A stretch of DNA of 64,000 nt from Artocarpus heterophyllus (lineage: Eukaryota; Streptophyta; Magnoliopsida; Rosales; Moraceae), in NCBI GenBank assembly GCA_025403435.1, contig CM046350.1, forward strand, positions 27,730,938-27,794,937, read 5' to 3'. Under the pieces are notes generated by a model that did no database searches, was not told the DNA's origin, and worked only from the letters and a program-made list of their open reading frames with translations. Positions 1 through 14,628 of this stretch are shown here, piece after piece. Within the stretch, counting starts at the first letter, position 1. Each line of letters opens with the position of its first letter. The position numbers were made by a program, and so were the translations under genes.

Positions 1-1473
1 TTGAAATAATACACAAGTGTATGCATTTCATGTTACAATAATTATAAGTGGCTATTTTTCTAGATGACATGTTATAATACATGAACATGTTATCACAAAC
101 ATCACATAAATTATAGCATGAAAATAAGATTAAAAAAATTACAACTGGGTCCTTTTGGATAATTAAATTACAACTCATAACAAAATAAGATTAAAAAAAT
201 TACATGGGTCTTCTTGCAAATACATAATTCTTAGCTCCATTGTTTAGTCTTCATCATGTGGTAAACCACCTGAAAAACAGTGGTTTATCTTATAAATTTG
301 ATAAGCCCAAGTTCATAATTGGGCCAAAAGTCCATTGGGTTATTGAAGGTAACCCAACTCACTTCATCTTCTTCATCAAAATTTTTTTCACTCGTGCAGT
401 GGAGTCTTCTTCTTTGGCTGTTGACTGCAACGTCCGTGCACTTGCAGACTGAGGACCGCTAGCGAACAACATCATGACGCCTTGTTTCACGGTGTCGGAG
501 AGATGGACTATGCCGCTCGTCCGTGGGACTGTAGCGACCATGAAGTCCGTGGTGCTGCCTTCTCAACCGAGCCTTGTAGCGGTGGAGCTTCCTCTGCGGG
601 ATAGCAGCGGCCAAGCGCTGCCATGCTGTCGACATCTTGCTGCCATCCACGAGCTCACCGTGGAAGGCCATAGTGCTTAAGGCCGAGCTGTGAGGCTTTA
701 GGTTGAGTGCAGCCTTCTCGCGGTGGCTCACGGCAAAACATTGGCACTTCTCCGTTCAGGGCTAAACAACATGGAGAAAGTTTGAACATGATTGATGGTT
801 TCCCCTTTTGTAGTATGTGTAGATATACATTAATGGGGGAAAGAATAAGCTAAAAAATTACATATAAAGAGAGAAAAAAATATTTGTTTGTGCAGTTTAT
901 ATGGCATATAAATTGCCAGGTAGTTTACTAAAAATTTTTTTAATGAAAAGGCCTGAGCAGTCCTTTTTTAGTAACTGTGCACGAAAGAAAAAAAATATTT
1001 TTGCATGCAAACAGATATTTTTCATGCACTTATTGCACATGTATTGTAAATGATGTACAAGTCACTATTAAATCTTTTCACGTGATGTATTGCAGTTATT
1101 CACTTTTTTTTTATATAAAGTCATACACGTGTATTCAGGAAGCACAATAATACTTTTCCATCTTTGTGCATTAACAAAGACGAAGGCCCTCGTGCGGGTA
1201 TAGGCCATTGGAAAAAAGAAAAAATAATAATAGTAATAAATTACAAAAAATCTATGCCTCCTTATGACCATACACAAATTTGATTCAATCAAAAGGAGAA
1301 TAAAATTATCAATGCAAAAGAACCATATAATTAATGACTAAAAATCCATTCATAAAATAACCATTTATCACATGAACAAATTTTCTAAAATGCAAAGTGC
1401 CCGTAAACATGGATCAAGAACGTGATATTATCAAATTAAAATTATTTATGCTATGACCCGCTCTGATGCTATT
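1..1473 (-). mobile_element. Leader (PBS-to-gag region) of a copia-B retrotransposon, copy 1, cut by the window edge
   Basis: This stretch aligns by eye with 41180-42063, the untranslated leader of the copia-B element further right: the same opening (tgtatgcat..catgttacaataa), the same 'gggcc' block near 320 and 41470, and the same end before the LTR. The element reads on the minus strand, so gag and pol lie left of the window. At 1460-1471 the plus strand reads gctctgatgcta, the reverse complement of a slightly mutated initiator-Met tRNA primer-binding site (canonical TGGTATCAGAGC). No coding capacity of the element itself is visible here. Positions about 390-770 differ from the other copy (separate entry). 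Confidence 0.75.
390..770. other. GC-rich block inside the copy 1 leader, origin unknown
   Basis: Base composition changes sharply from AT-rich flanks to clearly GC-rich sequence. The equivalent leader at 41510-41760 lacks this block and has TA repeats instead. Small open frames exist on both strands (for example 90 codons on minus, 459-731) but none resembles a protein I recognise. It may be a captured piece of host DNA, or a diverged GC-rich spacer that the other copy lost. Function unknown. Confidence 0.4.
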
Positions 1474-3500
1474 TGTTAGAATTAAATATGAAAAGCAATG
1501 GAAGGAATTAAACGTTAACAAACAAAAATTTTATGAAAACTTTATTCATCGGAAATAGCAATATAATTTTAATTAATAATAGAAAGCTTGAAGGATTTTC
1601 ACAAACCTCTTGAAGAACAATTAAGGTATCCTAACTTTCCTCTTTGACACCACAATCTTCCAAGCTAGGCCTCCATACTAATGAAAAGACGAGTGGGCAT
1701 CAAACTACAAGAAAGAATTAACCTCACACTTTTCTAGATCTGCTATGTACTCAACACATGAGATAATAAACTTTTTTTCTTCAGAGAAAGAGCTCTCAGT
1801 TTTTCTTTTTAAGCATTGTATAAAAAGTTGCATGAAAAGATTTATAGAAATAACTGTTATTTGTCTCTTTTTATATCTGAGCAGTAAGTTACTATTTTAT
1901 TTTTTAATTAATTTTAAATTAAAATAGCTACACTATTAGATATATAGGGAAGAGATATATATGCTCCAATTTCTTATCCTTTCTTTTATTTTTTAAACGA
2001 ATCATGTAGATATGATTCTTTAAATTTTATATATACATATATATGTGTATAACATATATGAACACATTCTTAAATAATATATGATTTACAAAAATCACGT
2101 TTATGTGATTTCTGTAAATGTAAATATATAATATATTTGTATATAAAAAAATCTTATATATATATTTAAATTCAAAAACAAATTATATTTATTTAAGAAT
2201 AGATTTTAAATTAATTAATAATTTAATTTTGTGTCCATGTTAAAAAAGACAAAATATGGTCCCATCACACATGTGTCATACAAAATTAAACTTAATTTTA
2301 ATTAATCTCATTAAATAAATAATCAATAAATTAATTTAACTAATGTTTAGTTAAATGTGATAACATTTATCACATTATATTATATGTCATAGAGAACATT
2401 TTTCTTTGTCACATTAATATCTCAAGTGTGAAATAATTAAGTTAGAATTCAATAATTCCAAATTGAATATATATCATTCATTCTATGCATTAAATCCAAT
2501 ATAGTGTTATACAAGTAGCATTGGGGACCTTTGCACTTATAACCCAAGCTCCTATAAATTGACAATTAATCAAACTCTTTGATTAATGTGCCAAATTTAT
2601 TAGTTTTAGTGCTACTGCACTAAAAACTTGAAACTGAACTCTTGAGATTATAGTGAAATTACTCAAAGAATATTAAAGAGTAGTCCATTGATATGATCAT
2701 TACATATAAGTCAACCCTGCAAAAATAATTCATAATAAGAGCTAGTTCAATTTTCGTTTACCTCTCTTATTATTTCTTTATTCTTGAGTTTTAACAATTC
2801 GCTAATGAACAGTTAATTCATAATCTTATTATAAATGAGTGCTCCACTGTTCAAACCTCGAATCATTACTCAAGAAAACTATTTTTCTAACTTCTATAGA
2901 GAAGGAATGGATTCCATATATGTATAATATTATTCTCAACCATTTATTACATTATGTTTCTAAGATGCTAAGTTATGATCTGTGTTTAGATAAATCTTAC
3001 CATGCAAGTCAAACACATAATGTCATAAATAAGAGTCTAATAAATATTTAGGATTAAGACTTCAAATATATGATCATCATAGTGATAAATTTGAATACTC
3101 TATTTGTAATAGATGATTATTAGATATGCATAATTTATCTGGTCTAGTCCTATATAATTTCATTATATAAAGTACCTCTAACCTAATGTCTCTATATTAA
3201 TAGCATAGATAAGGCTATTTCATTCTAAATGAGGTTGGATCGTACTTATAATATTTAATTAAAGACCCAAACTTTAATTAATTATTACAGACTATTTAGA
3301 TTATTAGCTATAAATTTTATCCCTAAACATATAACGTTTATATGCTAAATTTATAGTCACTTAAATAATCATGAAATGTTCTTGATATTTATAAAAGTAT
3401 TCATGATACACATAAGCAACCAAAATAATTATAAATGTCACTTTATTTATTTATTAACAATATGTGTAATGTCACAGCTTATAAGGTACCAAACCCAACA
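1474..3500 (-). repeat. 5' LTR of copia-B copy 1 (minus-strand element)
   Basis: A 2027-bp unit starting tgttagaattaaa and ending accaaacccaaca, with TG..CA ends. It is repeated at 31251-33271, 42064-44070 and 61218-64000. Shared landmarks include a conserved tgtactcaacacatgag block, poly-T and TA-rich tracts, and a 'tcacagctt..ggcaccaaaccc' end. The tRNA primer site at 1460-1471 on the left shows that this is the 5' LTR of an element running leftward. The right flank (ctaac, 3501-3505) is the expected position of the target duplication, but its partner is outside the window. Confidence 0.85.
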
Positions 3501-5032
<1,532 letters not shown>

Positions 5033-6245
5033 TGTAACGCCTGTAAATTTTAAGTAAAATTAATTATGTTAAATTTAATTATTAAGTATGTCAAGTGTGA
5101 TTTAGTTGCTACTTTGAGCCATTTAAAATTTTGTTGCTTATTTTATTTACAAGGTTAATTTAAAAATCTTATTTTTTTTTTTATTTTTAAATGTCAAATG
5201 ACACTTTTGCCTATGCCACTTGCCTCTTATTACAAAATTTGCTATAATTGATTCTTTAAAACTCTCTCTTTTCACGCATGAGAAACACCCTAGACATCCT
5301 TTCAATTTCACATGCAAGTTCAGGCATAGAACTTTACAACTCCAACTCCCAAGCCAGAAACAATAAACAACCCAGACAACCCCTTGTTTCACCATGAAAT
5401 CACACGCTCCACTCATACCAAACCCAAGAAAGACACTTAGACATCACAAACCTCCCATCTTTTCATCTCTCTCACATTTTCTCTCTTTCTCTTTTCTCTT
5501 AGTTTGCCTCAAAAGCTCAGAACAAGAAAACCTAGCTGTTGGAACAAGAATAGGGGCTAAACACCATCAACTCAAGCTTCCACCTAGCCTTAATCCAAAG
5601 TTAGAAACTTGTAAATGGATTTAATCTTTCCTTCGTAAATTTTATATCTAAAAAGTTTGTTCAAATTCATTTTCATATGTCTGAGTTATGGCTTTACAAA
5701 AATTTGTATTGTCTTGAAGTCTCTATGTTGGAAGAATGAGTTGCATGTCAAATATCTGAGATTATATGTTCTAAGTAAGAAATAACTTGATGTTTGATTC
5801 AAGATTATCGTTAGAAGCATGTTACAGATATTTGAACACAGATTCCTTGGTTGCATAATCAATACTTACATTATTTAGAGCTCAAAATCTAGTTTAGACA
5901 TGTTTTTAACTTAGTTTCATAAAATTTCGAGTTTGAATAGTTTAGATTGCAATTTGCACAAAAAATTTTGATGTAAAATGTTTCTTTATATTTGTATATG
6001 ACTATCTAAGTGTCTTAAACTATATTAGAACATTAAGAATTGAGTTGGAGTGGAAAACCCCAAGTAAAGATGAAACAGGGCATGAAGAGACGAACTGAGA
6101 GGAGCCTAGTTTTGAGTAGGGGAGGTCGATCGCACCTTTGTATGGTGGTCAACCACAAGTGGCAGCCATGGTAGCTCAAAATTTAAAATCAAATATTAAA
6201 TTTGGAGTCCAACGGGGGTCACAAATCGAGATTAGAGTTGAAATG
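5033..6245 (+). repeat. Probable fragment of a chromovirus-type (Ty3/gypsy) LTR
   Basis: Starts tgtaacgcctg, matching the TGTAACGCYCC start of the gypsy LTRs at 45623 and 52546. About 400 bp in is a pyrimidine-rich ctctct tract (5455-5510), in the same relative place as the tract at 45895-45990, followed by the same kind of AT-rich region. A small GC-rich cluster lies at 6085-6180. No matching LTR end (GTGACA type) was found before the Athila-like unit begins, so it looks truncated. This is an inference from layout and termini only. Confidence 0.4.
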
Positions 6246-7124
6246 GATGAAAAACAACGAAAACGATCTGCTACCTGAGAGCCCCTAGTGTGTGCCTCGC
6301 CTACATTGCCCCACTGCACCCCAGTGTGCCCTCTATGTGACCAGCGTAGTCACACCATGCTACAACAGAGGCTACTACGTGCTAACACAGCCTAGTAGCA
6401 TGTCAGCGCCCCTACCATGGCCTACTAGCATCCCCCTTGTTCAGTCACACAAAACTTATACGGGTTGTTCCTTTAATGCTTTTTTGACGCATTTTGGACC
6501 CAGATCATTGTTTTTCACTAATCCTCAACTCTAGGGTCTATAAACCTCATTATAACTTAAAGAAGGGTTTTTTGGTATTGAAAATTTTAGATTTTATGGG
6601 GAGAATAATGAAGAGAAGGAGGAGAAGACCATGGCAGAGAGCTCTCATGGAGAAGGCGGTTTTTTTACATCAAATCCGTTCTTTTCTCTCACCCTTTCTT
6701 AATTTTCCTTTATAATTAATATTATTTTAGTTTGTATTTTGGTTATGAGCAAATTATAAACCTTAAAAATTAATTATGTAGAACATAGTTCAAATAATTT
6801 CTAATTTTTCACTTGATTGCTTGTGTTCCACATGATTTCATGTTTAGGATTATGTTCTAATTATATTTAAGTGTACAACTAGACATGACTGGAGAATTTT
6901 CTATGGCTAGATTAGCATGCTTGATCCATAATTGTCTTGTTGTTCTAATTATTAGTAGCAAATTGTGGTTATTGACTATGGTCAAGTTTTCGTATGATTA
7001 TATATGGAATACAACATAGATTAAATGAACCTAGCTTCTACGTATTTGTTGTCTAGATCAACATATCTTGCTCAGCATAATGCTTCTATTAGATTAAATC
7101 TAGCGAGCTTATTCTAGGTTGTTT
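6246..7124 (+). repeat. Tandem duplication unit A in the Athila-like LTR
   Basis: About 879 bp, directly followed by unit B. The junction lies in the shared word taatgaaaaac, which also occurs just after unit B (7980-7990). This suggests slippage or illegitimate recombination at that microhomology. The units have diverged visibly, mostly by transitions, so the duplication is not recent. Confidence 0.7.
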
Positions 7125-7970
7125 AATGAAAAACAATGAAAACGGTCTATCACACGAGAACCCTATTGGCGCGCCTCGCCTTATAGCGCCCCAACATGCT
7201 CCCTAGCTCACCCAATGTGTGCACATCATGCTACAACAAAGGCTACTACATGCCAACACAGCCCAGTGGTGTGCTAGCACACTTGCCATGGCCTCTAGCA
7301 ACCTCCCTTTCGCAGGCCATGCCTCTAACTTGTTTTTGATGAATTTTGGACTCAAAATCAATTATTTTCACTATTCCTTAACCCTAGGCTATATAAGCCT
7401 CATTATAACTTAGAGGAGGACATTTTTGGGACTGAAAACTTCAAATTTTTTGAGGAGAAAGAGGAGGAGACCATGGTAAAGTGCTCTGGTGGGGGCAACT
7501 GCCTTCTAATGCCAAATTCATTCTTTTCTCTCATTTTCTCTATTTTCCTTTGTAATTATGTTATTTTAATTTGTAATTTCGTTATGGGCGAATTCTAAAC
7601 CTGAAACTTAATTATGTAGAAAATTGTAAAAATAATTTTCTAGTTTTCCACTTGAGATTGCTTGTGTTTCATCTTGGTTTCATGTTTATAGTCATTTTCT
7701 TGTTGTATTTAGGTGTACAACTAGATATGACTTGAAAATTGTTTATGGCTAGCTTAAAATGCTTGATCCATAATTGTCTTGTTGTTCTAATCATCAGTAG
7801 CAAATTATAGTTATTGATTATGGTCAACTTTTCATATGATTGCATGTAGAACACAACATAGATTAAATGAACTCAACTTCTATATGTTTTTTACTTAGAT
7901 CAACCTATCTTTCTCAGCATAATGCTTTTATTAGATTAAATCTAGAGAGCTTGTTCTAGGTTGTTTAATG
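7125..7970 (+). repeat. Tandem duplication unit B in the Athila-like LTR
   Basis: About 846 bp, homologous along its length to 6246-7124, including the GC-rich cluster at 7150-7310 and the TATA-like ctatataag at 7389-7397. It continues into the LTR 3' part and the primer site, so it is the copy joined to the element body. Confidence 0.7.
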
Positions 7971-8390
7971 GATAGGGATTTAATGAAAAACTTGTATTAC
8001 TAAACTACAAAGTAAGAAAAGATCAGAATAACAGAGCTTGTCCTTATCTACAATTGGTAGTTTCAATAGAAAATTTGAAAATAATTCTATGATTATCTAT
8101 GTAATTACTGCTTAGTGGTGGCAAAGGATTCTCTAACCAGTTTTGATTATAATTGTTTTATAATATTTTATTTATTTATTTCTGTTTTAAATTATAAATG
8201 TATTTAAAAAAAAAAACCAAAACCCCCATTTTTGTATTTAGTTTAAATTTAGGTTTTTAAATTTGTTAACTAATTAATTAGACCTAGTTCTTCTGCAAGA
8301 ACGGCCCTTGCTGACCGCTTTACCCAATAATGACTATGCTACAACTCAGCAAGGTTTTATATTTTAACGAGTCCTTTCAGGATCCTATCA

Positions 8391-8415
8391 AAATTTTGGC
8401 ACCGCTCATTGTGGA
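8391..8415 (+). other. Primer-binding site of the Athila-like element
   Basis: aaattttggcaccgctcatt follows the LTR end. It resembles the TTTTGGCGCCGTTGCCGGGGA primer site typical of Athila/Tat elements, with several changes (cac for cgc, loss of the GGGGA block). Confidence 0.5.
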
Positions 8416-8439
8416 ACTGTTCATCTAACTAATTGGTTA

Positions 8440-9740
8440 TTTTTTTAGTTTTTGTTTCGATTTTGGTTTTTGTTTATGTTTCAATGTTTATTTGTTTTAC
8501 TTAAATTTCCTATTATGTTCTTGCAATTGTTGATTTTGTATTCGTTTTGCAAGCTACTTCAAGATGTTACAGCGACAAGTCCTCTTAAATTTTTCCTAAC
8601 AAACCTCAGTGCCATTCTACTGTGCCTAAAAGAGATACAAAAATTTGCTCATTTGATTTTTCATACCATGGGCTCTCAAAGGAGTGGCAACTACAACTCT
8701 TCCTCAACAGCTTACTTACCACAACACAATAGTGGGTTGAAAGAGGTAAAACCACCTCTTTCTACGAACAATCCATGGATAAAGCCTGCTTCATGTTGGA
8801 AGACATAGCTGGTTTTGATGAATGGAATTAGAATTATTCAAGGACCAACCAAGGTTGGGAGGATGATTACTACAATCTTGAGCCACGGATTGACACTCAA
8901 CATCAAAACATTGAGGCATTCTACGAATTACAAGTCCTAGTGGCAACATTAGGAGCCTTTGTAGTCCAACAACATATAGGTGATTCTCTAGGAGATATTG
9001 TGAATGCTTTGGTTGTCAATAATATACAATTTCATCAAGACACTAAAGCAAGACTTCAAAGCCTTGAAAATCACTTAGACCAATTGGTGCTGATAGTGAA
9101 AAAAAATGGAGGATGAAGGTATGAATCAAATAATGGAAAATATGGTGTAGCATGATGAAGAAGAAGAAGAGTAAAACAACATAGGTTGGGGAAGTACTAT
9201 GAGTTACAGGGAAGCTTCTTGGGAATTTGAATTATTGGAGGAGATTGAGCCTCATGATGATAGTCTAGAAGCCCTTGATGTTAGACGCTTGTAAGATTGT
9301 AACCGATTCACAACTTCCAAATCACGAGATGTTAATCCAAAACCATGAGTTTTATGAAGATCAAATCACAAACACGGTTTTGGAGAATCAAGTGGTGAGT
9401 GAAGAGCAATTTGAAGGATTATTATTTGAGGAGTTCTTCCATGAAACCAAGTCACAAGACCCGTTGGAGGATGAGGAAGCCTATGCAATCGTTGATATGA
9501 GCTCATTGATGGTAATAGCATATATATTACAAGCAGATCCTTACTTCACATTGTCACCACAATCACCATATTACGTCATCTATGAGATTGAGCCTCAACC
9601 AAAGTTCTTCCCCCAAGCACATAATTTGAAGATGAGTCAAGTTGGTGCAATGTGTCAGAATATCCCACGTTCTGCCAAGCTTGAGGGCAGTAATAATGAA
9701 GACCTATATGTGTTGTTCTTTGACATATCTTAGAGGTGGA
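8440..9740 (+). pseudogene. Degenerate gag-like region of the Athila-like element
   Basis: Two open stretches, 8452-8808 (118 codons) and 9275-9733 (152 codons), with stop-rich sequence between. The middle part encodes Gln/Leu-rich helical sequence (a 'RLQSLENHLDQLV'-type stretch near 9055-9095), and the second frame is acidic. This fits a decayed or non-autonomous gag. No zinc knuckle, protease, reverse transcriptase or integrase motif is present before 11444. Assignment rests on position after the primer site and on style, not on a recognised domain. Confidence 0.4.
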
Positions 9741-11444
9741 AGCCACTCTTTGATGAACGTTTCTCCATTTCAGGCTGAGGACATTAAACCAAGTGCTTAT
9801 TGGGAGGTAGCCTAACAAATAGAGAGCACCTCATGGTAGATTTGATCACTCTTACTTTCTACTTTATTTTATTTATTGCTTTTTATTGTTTTCTGTCGGA
9901 TTGTATTTGTTTTAATCTTCCATAATTAGTCTTACATTGAGGACATTGTATGAATTAAATGTGGGGGGAAGGGTTTGCTTAAATTTTGTAATTTTTGTGT
10001 GTTTTTAAAAAAATTGTGTGTTTGTATAGTTTGTATATTATTAATGTGTACATTGTTCTAAATTTTGAGAATTTATTCTCCAAAGATGGCCTTATTGAAT
10101 CGCAGATTTACGAAGAATATGGTTATCTCTGCCCACTGGAAACGCATTTAGTGACATGTAGGTTTCATTGGAATTTTCTAAGGTTAGATTTTTGTATACA
10201 TTTGCATATTAAAAAAACATAAAACATAAAAACCAAAATTTTTTTTTTATTTTTGTTTTAGTTTTGAATTTTTGAGTCTTAGGATATCTTCCAGCCACTT
10301 TGATGAGAACTGAGCATTATTGTTTTGACTTTGATTGAAGATGAGTGTTGTTTTGAATTTTATATTATTCATTGGTTCATACATTTTTGTGATGATTCTA
10401 TTCAGATTTTATTGCAAAGAGCCATGTTATTCGGTACAGAGATACGCATGCTTGGATGAGTAGATTCTCTTTATCTTTTTCTTGTATAAATTTTGGTTTT
10501 GAAAGTAGGTGTTTTGCATTAGAACTCTGCTGGAGGACTATCGAGGTGAACTGCTAATTGAGCATCATTTTGAATCATAACGCTTTAGGATTTTCCCAGC
10601 ACCACAACCAAATTAGCCAGAGCCCTGATAAATGCTCCAGAGAGAACAACCCCCTTAGTAGCCATTTGAGCCTTCATGTAAACCTATTTGTTTAGCTAAC
10701 CACATTTTCTTATCGAGCCTGATCATGCATATATCGTTACCTTTGTTCTAAAGATGGATTAGAACTTTAGAGATTCAATTCAAGTAACAGGAAAATTTTA
10801 TGAGAAATTAGGTTATGAATAGAAAATAAGTGTGTAGAAAAGTATAGATCAAGAGCAAAGAAAAGGAAATTTTGTAAGATTAGCCCATAAAAGAAAAATG
10901 TAAAACAGAAAAAGAAGTTGAAATAAATTAGAAAAATTAAAAAGGAAATAAAATTAAAAAAGAAAATAAATTATTATGAGCTATTCAATACATAATTTTG
11001 GTTTGTGCAAGAATGGGTTTTAATTGAAGATGAGGCCCAACATCATTAGACTTGGCCTCGTCAATTAGTTCTTTGGGTTTTGAGTGTCTCAGGAATTTTT
11101 AGACTTCCAAGATGTTTATAATTCCATGAAGTCTTTAGGACCATTGTATTGCTCATACCCTTCTTTCTTGAACCATTACCCCTCGACCCTATTACAACCT
11201 GTATTGAAAATCTCTTGATTTTCGGTAGTGCCTTCAACCTAGTGGAGATTTGTGCTAAGTGAGAGCCTATGATATTTGACACCTTCATTTTATTTTTGTG
11301 TTTGATTTTATTTTTTGTTTTGTAAAGTTTTTGAGTGTCTACTTGTTTATAGCATACACAAAGCGATAATCGTTTACAATTGTCAATGTGCACACACAGA
11401 GTATGGTAATCATAGGATATTTAAACTTTTGAATAAATGTGAAT
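9741..11444 (+). mobile_element. 3' non-coding part of the Athila-like element, truncated before any 3' LTR
   Basis: A 'gacattg..' block followed by aatgtggggggaaggg (9957-9972) is like the motif seen downstream of coding regions in Athila-group elements, and 'agccatttgagcc' (10659-10671) is also of that style. Long A-rich and T-rich runs follow. No copy of the 6246-8390 LTR occurs to the right, either before 11445 or after the copia element ends at 21118, so the 3' end is lost. Confidence 0.4.
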
Positions 11445-13456
11445 TGTTAGACAAGTATGCCCTAAGAAGTAAAAATGTAATACGTTTTTGGAGACATTTT
11501 TATCAATAAAGAATTTATTCATTTATATATACCAAATCTTGTCCTCTTTACGTTTATATTTGTTGAATGTATGATAAGCAAATAGTAGTCTGAGACTGTC
11601 AGTTTAAGCCATAAGAATTGGGCATATGATGGATTGATTATGCAGAAGACACGATTCTTAAGGTGACGGTCTAAAACATATGATCCGCAATTGAGGGAAT
11701 AAAGTTGGGCACTTTATTCATGTAAAGACTGTTATGTTGTCTATATCCCTTATGGGAGATGTTTGTCTTGACCATCGGAGTTGGACTCCGTGAATAGAAA
11801 CATTGACACGTTGTCATAGGTGACGATGTGTCAGATTGGGACATAAAGTGAATTGATTTGGATTAATAATTCTGTCTCGGCAAATCGATTCACTTTAGAC
11901 AATCATTTGTATTGTATCTTAATCCTAAGATGAATAGTGGGCCTGTTGTCTCGACTTGTGTCTTTTGATGTACCAAAGGGTGACACCCACATCTCAATAG
12001 TGGTATGCATGCCGGTACGTTGGAGGCATGACTCTTGATAGCGTAGACTTGTTATTCATAGATATGGAATCCATAGCTCCTCTTTAGGAGTAATGATATC
12101 CTCTTATATGCGTTGTCCTGTAATTGGAAAACTGGAGCGCTTAACCATTTGGATACATAGGTGTAACCAAATGGTATACTATCTTTGGATGGTAAGTTTT
12201 CTAATGGTGAGACAATGGAACGTAAGATAAAAATAATCAGGAAGGTAAGACATAACTTGTCCTTAAGCCGATTATGGATGATCATATGGGGATACGATAT
12301 ACTATGATATGTCATAGAGACTTAGCTACATGAGCTTTGTAATTCTATAAAGTTCGAGAGTGCAGCTCCAAGCTTTTAGTAGAGTAGCGTTGGAGTTGAT
12401 AATTGTGAAATATATATCTAAGATATTGGGTTTCATAATTATCATGAGCTTGAACTTTATAGGTCCATTTTGGTCCCCTTTACTAGCTCACCAAATCCTG
12501 TAACGACACGGCGTGCTTTTTCAATAATTGGTGACTTATGTCGGATTTATCAGATTGGTTTAAAATTTGTAAGAATCAAATAATTCATGTCTGTTTATTG
12601 GTTGAATTAATTTTGTAAGAAATTAGTTTAAGATAAACTTGTTGAATTATTACGATCAGATAATTCTTGTCTGTTTATCGGTTGGTTTAATTTTGGACAA
12701 ATTAGATCAAGATAAACTTGTAGAATTATTGTGAATTGATTTATTTTCTTAGAGATTATCTTGATAAAGTTTGTTTTGATCAGATAACTTCTCTATTGGG
12801 TTATTTGAATCAAAACTAAGACTTTATCCTATAGAATCTTGGGTGGAAAATAAAAGATTCCCGGAGATTTTTTCTCGAGAGTTTGGCCAACCAAATTACG
12901 TGTTCGGCCTGCCGATGGGGCCTGTTTGGCCTACCGATCAGCGAAAGATAAGATTATACTTTTTCACGCAGATCTTATCAGATATTGATCCGAACTTGAT
13001 TCTGTTTCGAGTTTTTGAGACCTAATTTGATAAGGACTGACCCCAGGACCAATAGCTATATAAAGGGAGTGAGTCTCATGATTTACTAAGATCAATTGAG
13101 AGATTAAGAGTGATACTCTTCTAGTGAGCATCTGAAAACTCCCTGGGAGCTTTTGTTCATAAATCATGAACACTAGCTTTGGGTTCTCTCTATTGGTTGG
13201 AAGGAGAGTCATCGGTGGAAGAGTTGTATGTGTGAGCCCACACTCACTCCTGTTGTGGATAGAGAATAGCAAAGAAGGCCAGTTGGTTGAGGCTCTTCTG
13301 GAACGTTACTTCTCTACACAGGTTGCGGAGGTTCTTCGGCACACAGAGGTTAGTAAGATCTGTCTAATTTATACATATAACATGTCAAACTTGTGTTTTG
13401 GAAATTACTCTGATGAAAATTTTTTTAAAATTCCGCTGCGCACTTTGTTTCCAACA
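11445..13456 (+). repeat. 5' LTR of the plus-strand copia element
   Basis: Starts tgttagacaagtatgccc and ends gtttccaaca, matching 19108-21118. It carries CCAAT (13049-13053) and TATATAAA (13057-13064), and three degenerate units of the TTCGGCCTGCCGAT motif (12881-12938). In this copy several units have TGCC changed to TACC or TCGG to TTGG, which look like C-to-T decay relative to the 3' LTR. Confidence 0.93.
13049..13064 (+). promoter_or_regulatory. LTR promoter core: CCAAT and TATATAAA
   Basis: ccaatagctatataaagg reads the same in both LTRs (3' copy at 20712-20727). A CCAAT word and TATA box upstream of the likely R region are typical of retrotransposon promoters. The start site is not determined. 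Confidence 0.6.
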
Positions 13457-13457
13457 A

Positions 13458-13472
13458 TTGGTATCAGAGCCA
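13458..13472 (+). other. Primer-binding site (initiator Met-tRNA)
   Basis: ttggtatcagagcca, two bases after the LTR end, matches the 3' end complement of plant initiator methionine tRNA (TGGTATCAGAGC). Confidence 0.9.
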
Positions 13473-13965
13473 TGGTTTTTACATAAATTTACAAGTTTGT
13501 GATCATGTTATATGCATAAATTTTGTGATCTTAATCTCTCATATGCTTGAATTGAATTTTATAGAGAGATGGCACTCTAGGTTTCTATATATTATATATG
13601 TTGTCATGGTTTATGTGGTGAATGTTTATTAATTAATTATGGTTGATTAAATCGTTGTTTAATTATTTATTAATTAATTAATTCATACCGGTTATGGTTC
13701 CTTAGAGGTTAGAATGTGTATCTAGGTTTTTCATGTAATTAGATGGCAGACTATCATCTCCGTCTACGAATTGTTATTTAATTTTAAATTTATAAGAATT
13801 TTGTAATTAAATGATTATCCGGAGAAGACGGAACGAGAAGTCAAATCTTAGAGATAGATGATGGCACCTCTAGGTATTTCCTGAGTCTCTAATTTTATGT
13901 TTTTGAATTGTTGAAAATAAAATTGATGAATTGCATTAAAATTGTATTTTCTGGAATGAGGGATT

Positions 13966-14182
13966 ACTACTCGGTCGACGTGCCGAACGTCACAGTTCGG
14001 AAGGCCGATGGTCATAGATCGGCAGGCCGGACGTCTGGTCCGACAGGCCGACAGTGGGGCAGAAATTGGGGTGCTTTGTCGGCAGGCCAAACTTTCATGG
14101 ATCGGTAGGCCGATGTATTAGATCGGCAGGCCGATAAAGCATGACCGGTAGGCCGATCACCAAGATCGGCCTACCGACCGAG
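13966..14182 (+). repeat. Cluster of spaced GATCGGCAGGCCGAT-type motifs in the copia leader
   Basis: About eight or nine units, 20-40 bp apart: near 13995, 14017, 14037, 14077, 14100, 14121, 14142 and an inverted one at 14164 (gatcggcctaccgac). Each is an inverted repeat with a 2-base centre, for example ATCGGC-AG-GCCGAT, and spacers are unrelated in sequence. The same motif occurs in LTRs of other families in this window. Confidence 0.85.
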
Positions 14183-14628
14183 AGCTGCCAAGTGTCCAGA
14201 AAAGGTGCAATTTTTTTAGTGCAGTTTTAATTTTATTTTTGAGATGATTCTGAGAAACATTAAATTTGGATATGACCAAAAATATAAAGTATTCAATTCA
14301 TACGGGATTGAAGACTTAAAGATGGATATTACATGAAGAAGGATACAGCTTGAGGATTCAAGGATGAAGAATCGATAAATGTCTCGATTATTCTCTTGTA
14401 ATCTTAGTTTTCTATTCTCTAGGGTGGAACCATAATATTACGGTTATTATTATTTTGCTTGTAGCTTGGCTTGATTGCTTTGCTTGTCTGCATTATAATA
14501 TGATTTACCATGTATATTAATAACATGTCATATAGAATAAAGAGTGCCGTTCATATTAAATTGTTCATGCATAATTTTAAAATAAAACCTTGATTTCAAA
14601 AGATTGAGTGGGAGAAGGTTTTCGAAGA

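Larger units (their letters stand above)
6246..8390 (+). repeat. 5' LTR of an Athila-like element with an internal tandem duplication
   Basis: The right end (cctatca, 8384-8390) is followed at once by a TTTTGGCRCCGCT-type primer site, as in Athila/Tat gypsy elements. The unit 6246-7124 is repeated at 7125-7970: both start tgaaaaacaaYgaaaacg, share a GC-rich cluster, a TATA box (6539-6544; ctatataag at 7389-7397), a polypurine stretch ending in 'gagaccatgg', and the end ctaggttgtttaatg. Only the second copy continues to the primer site. The left boundary is taken from the repeat start and is uncertain. Confidence 0.55.
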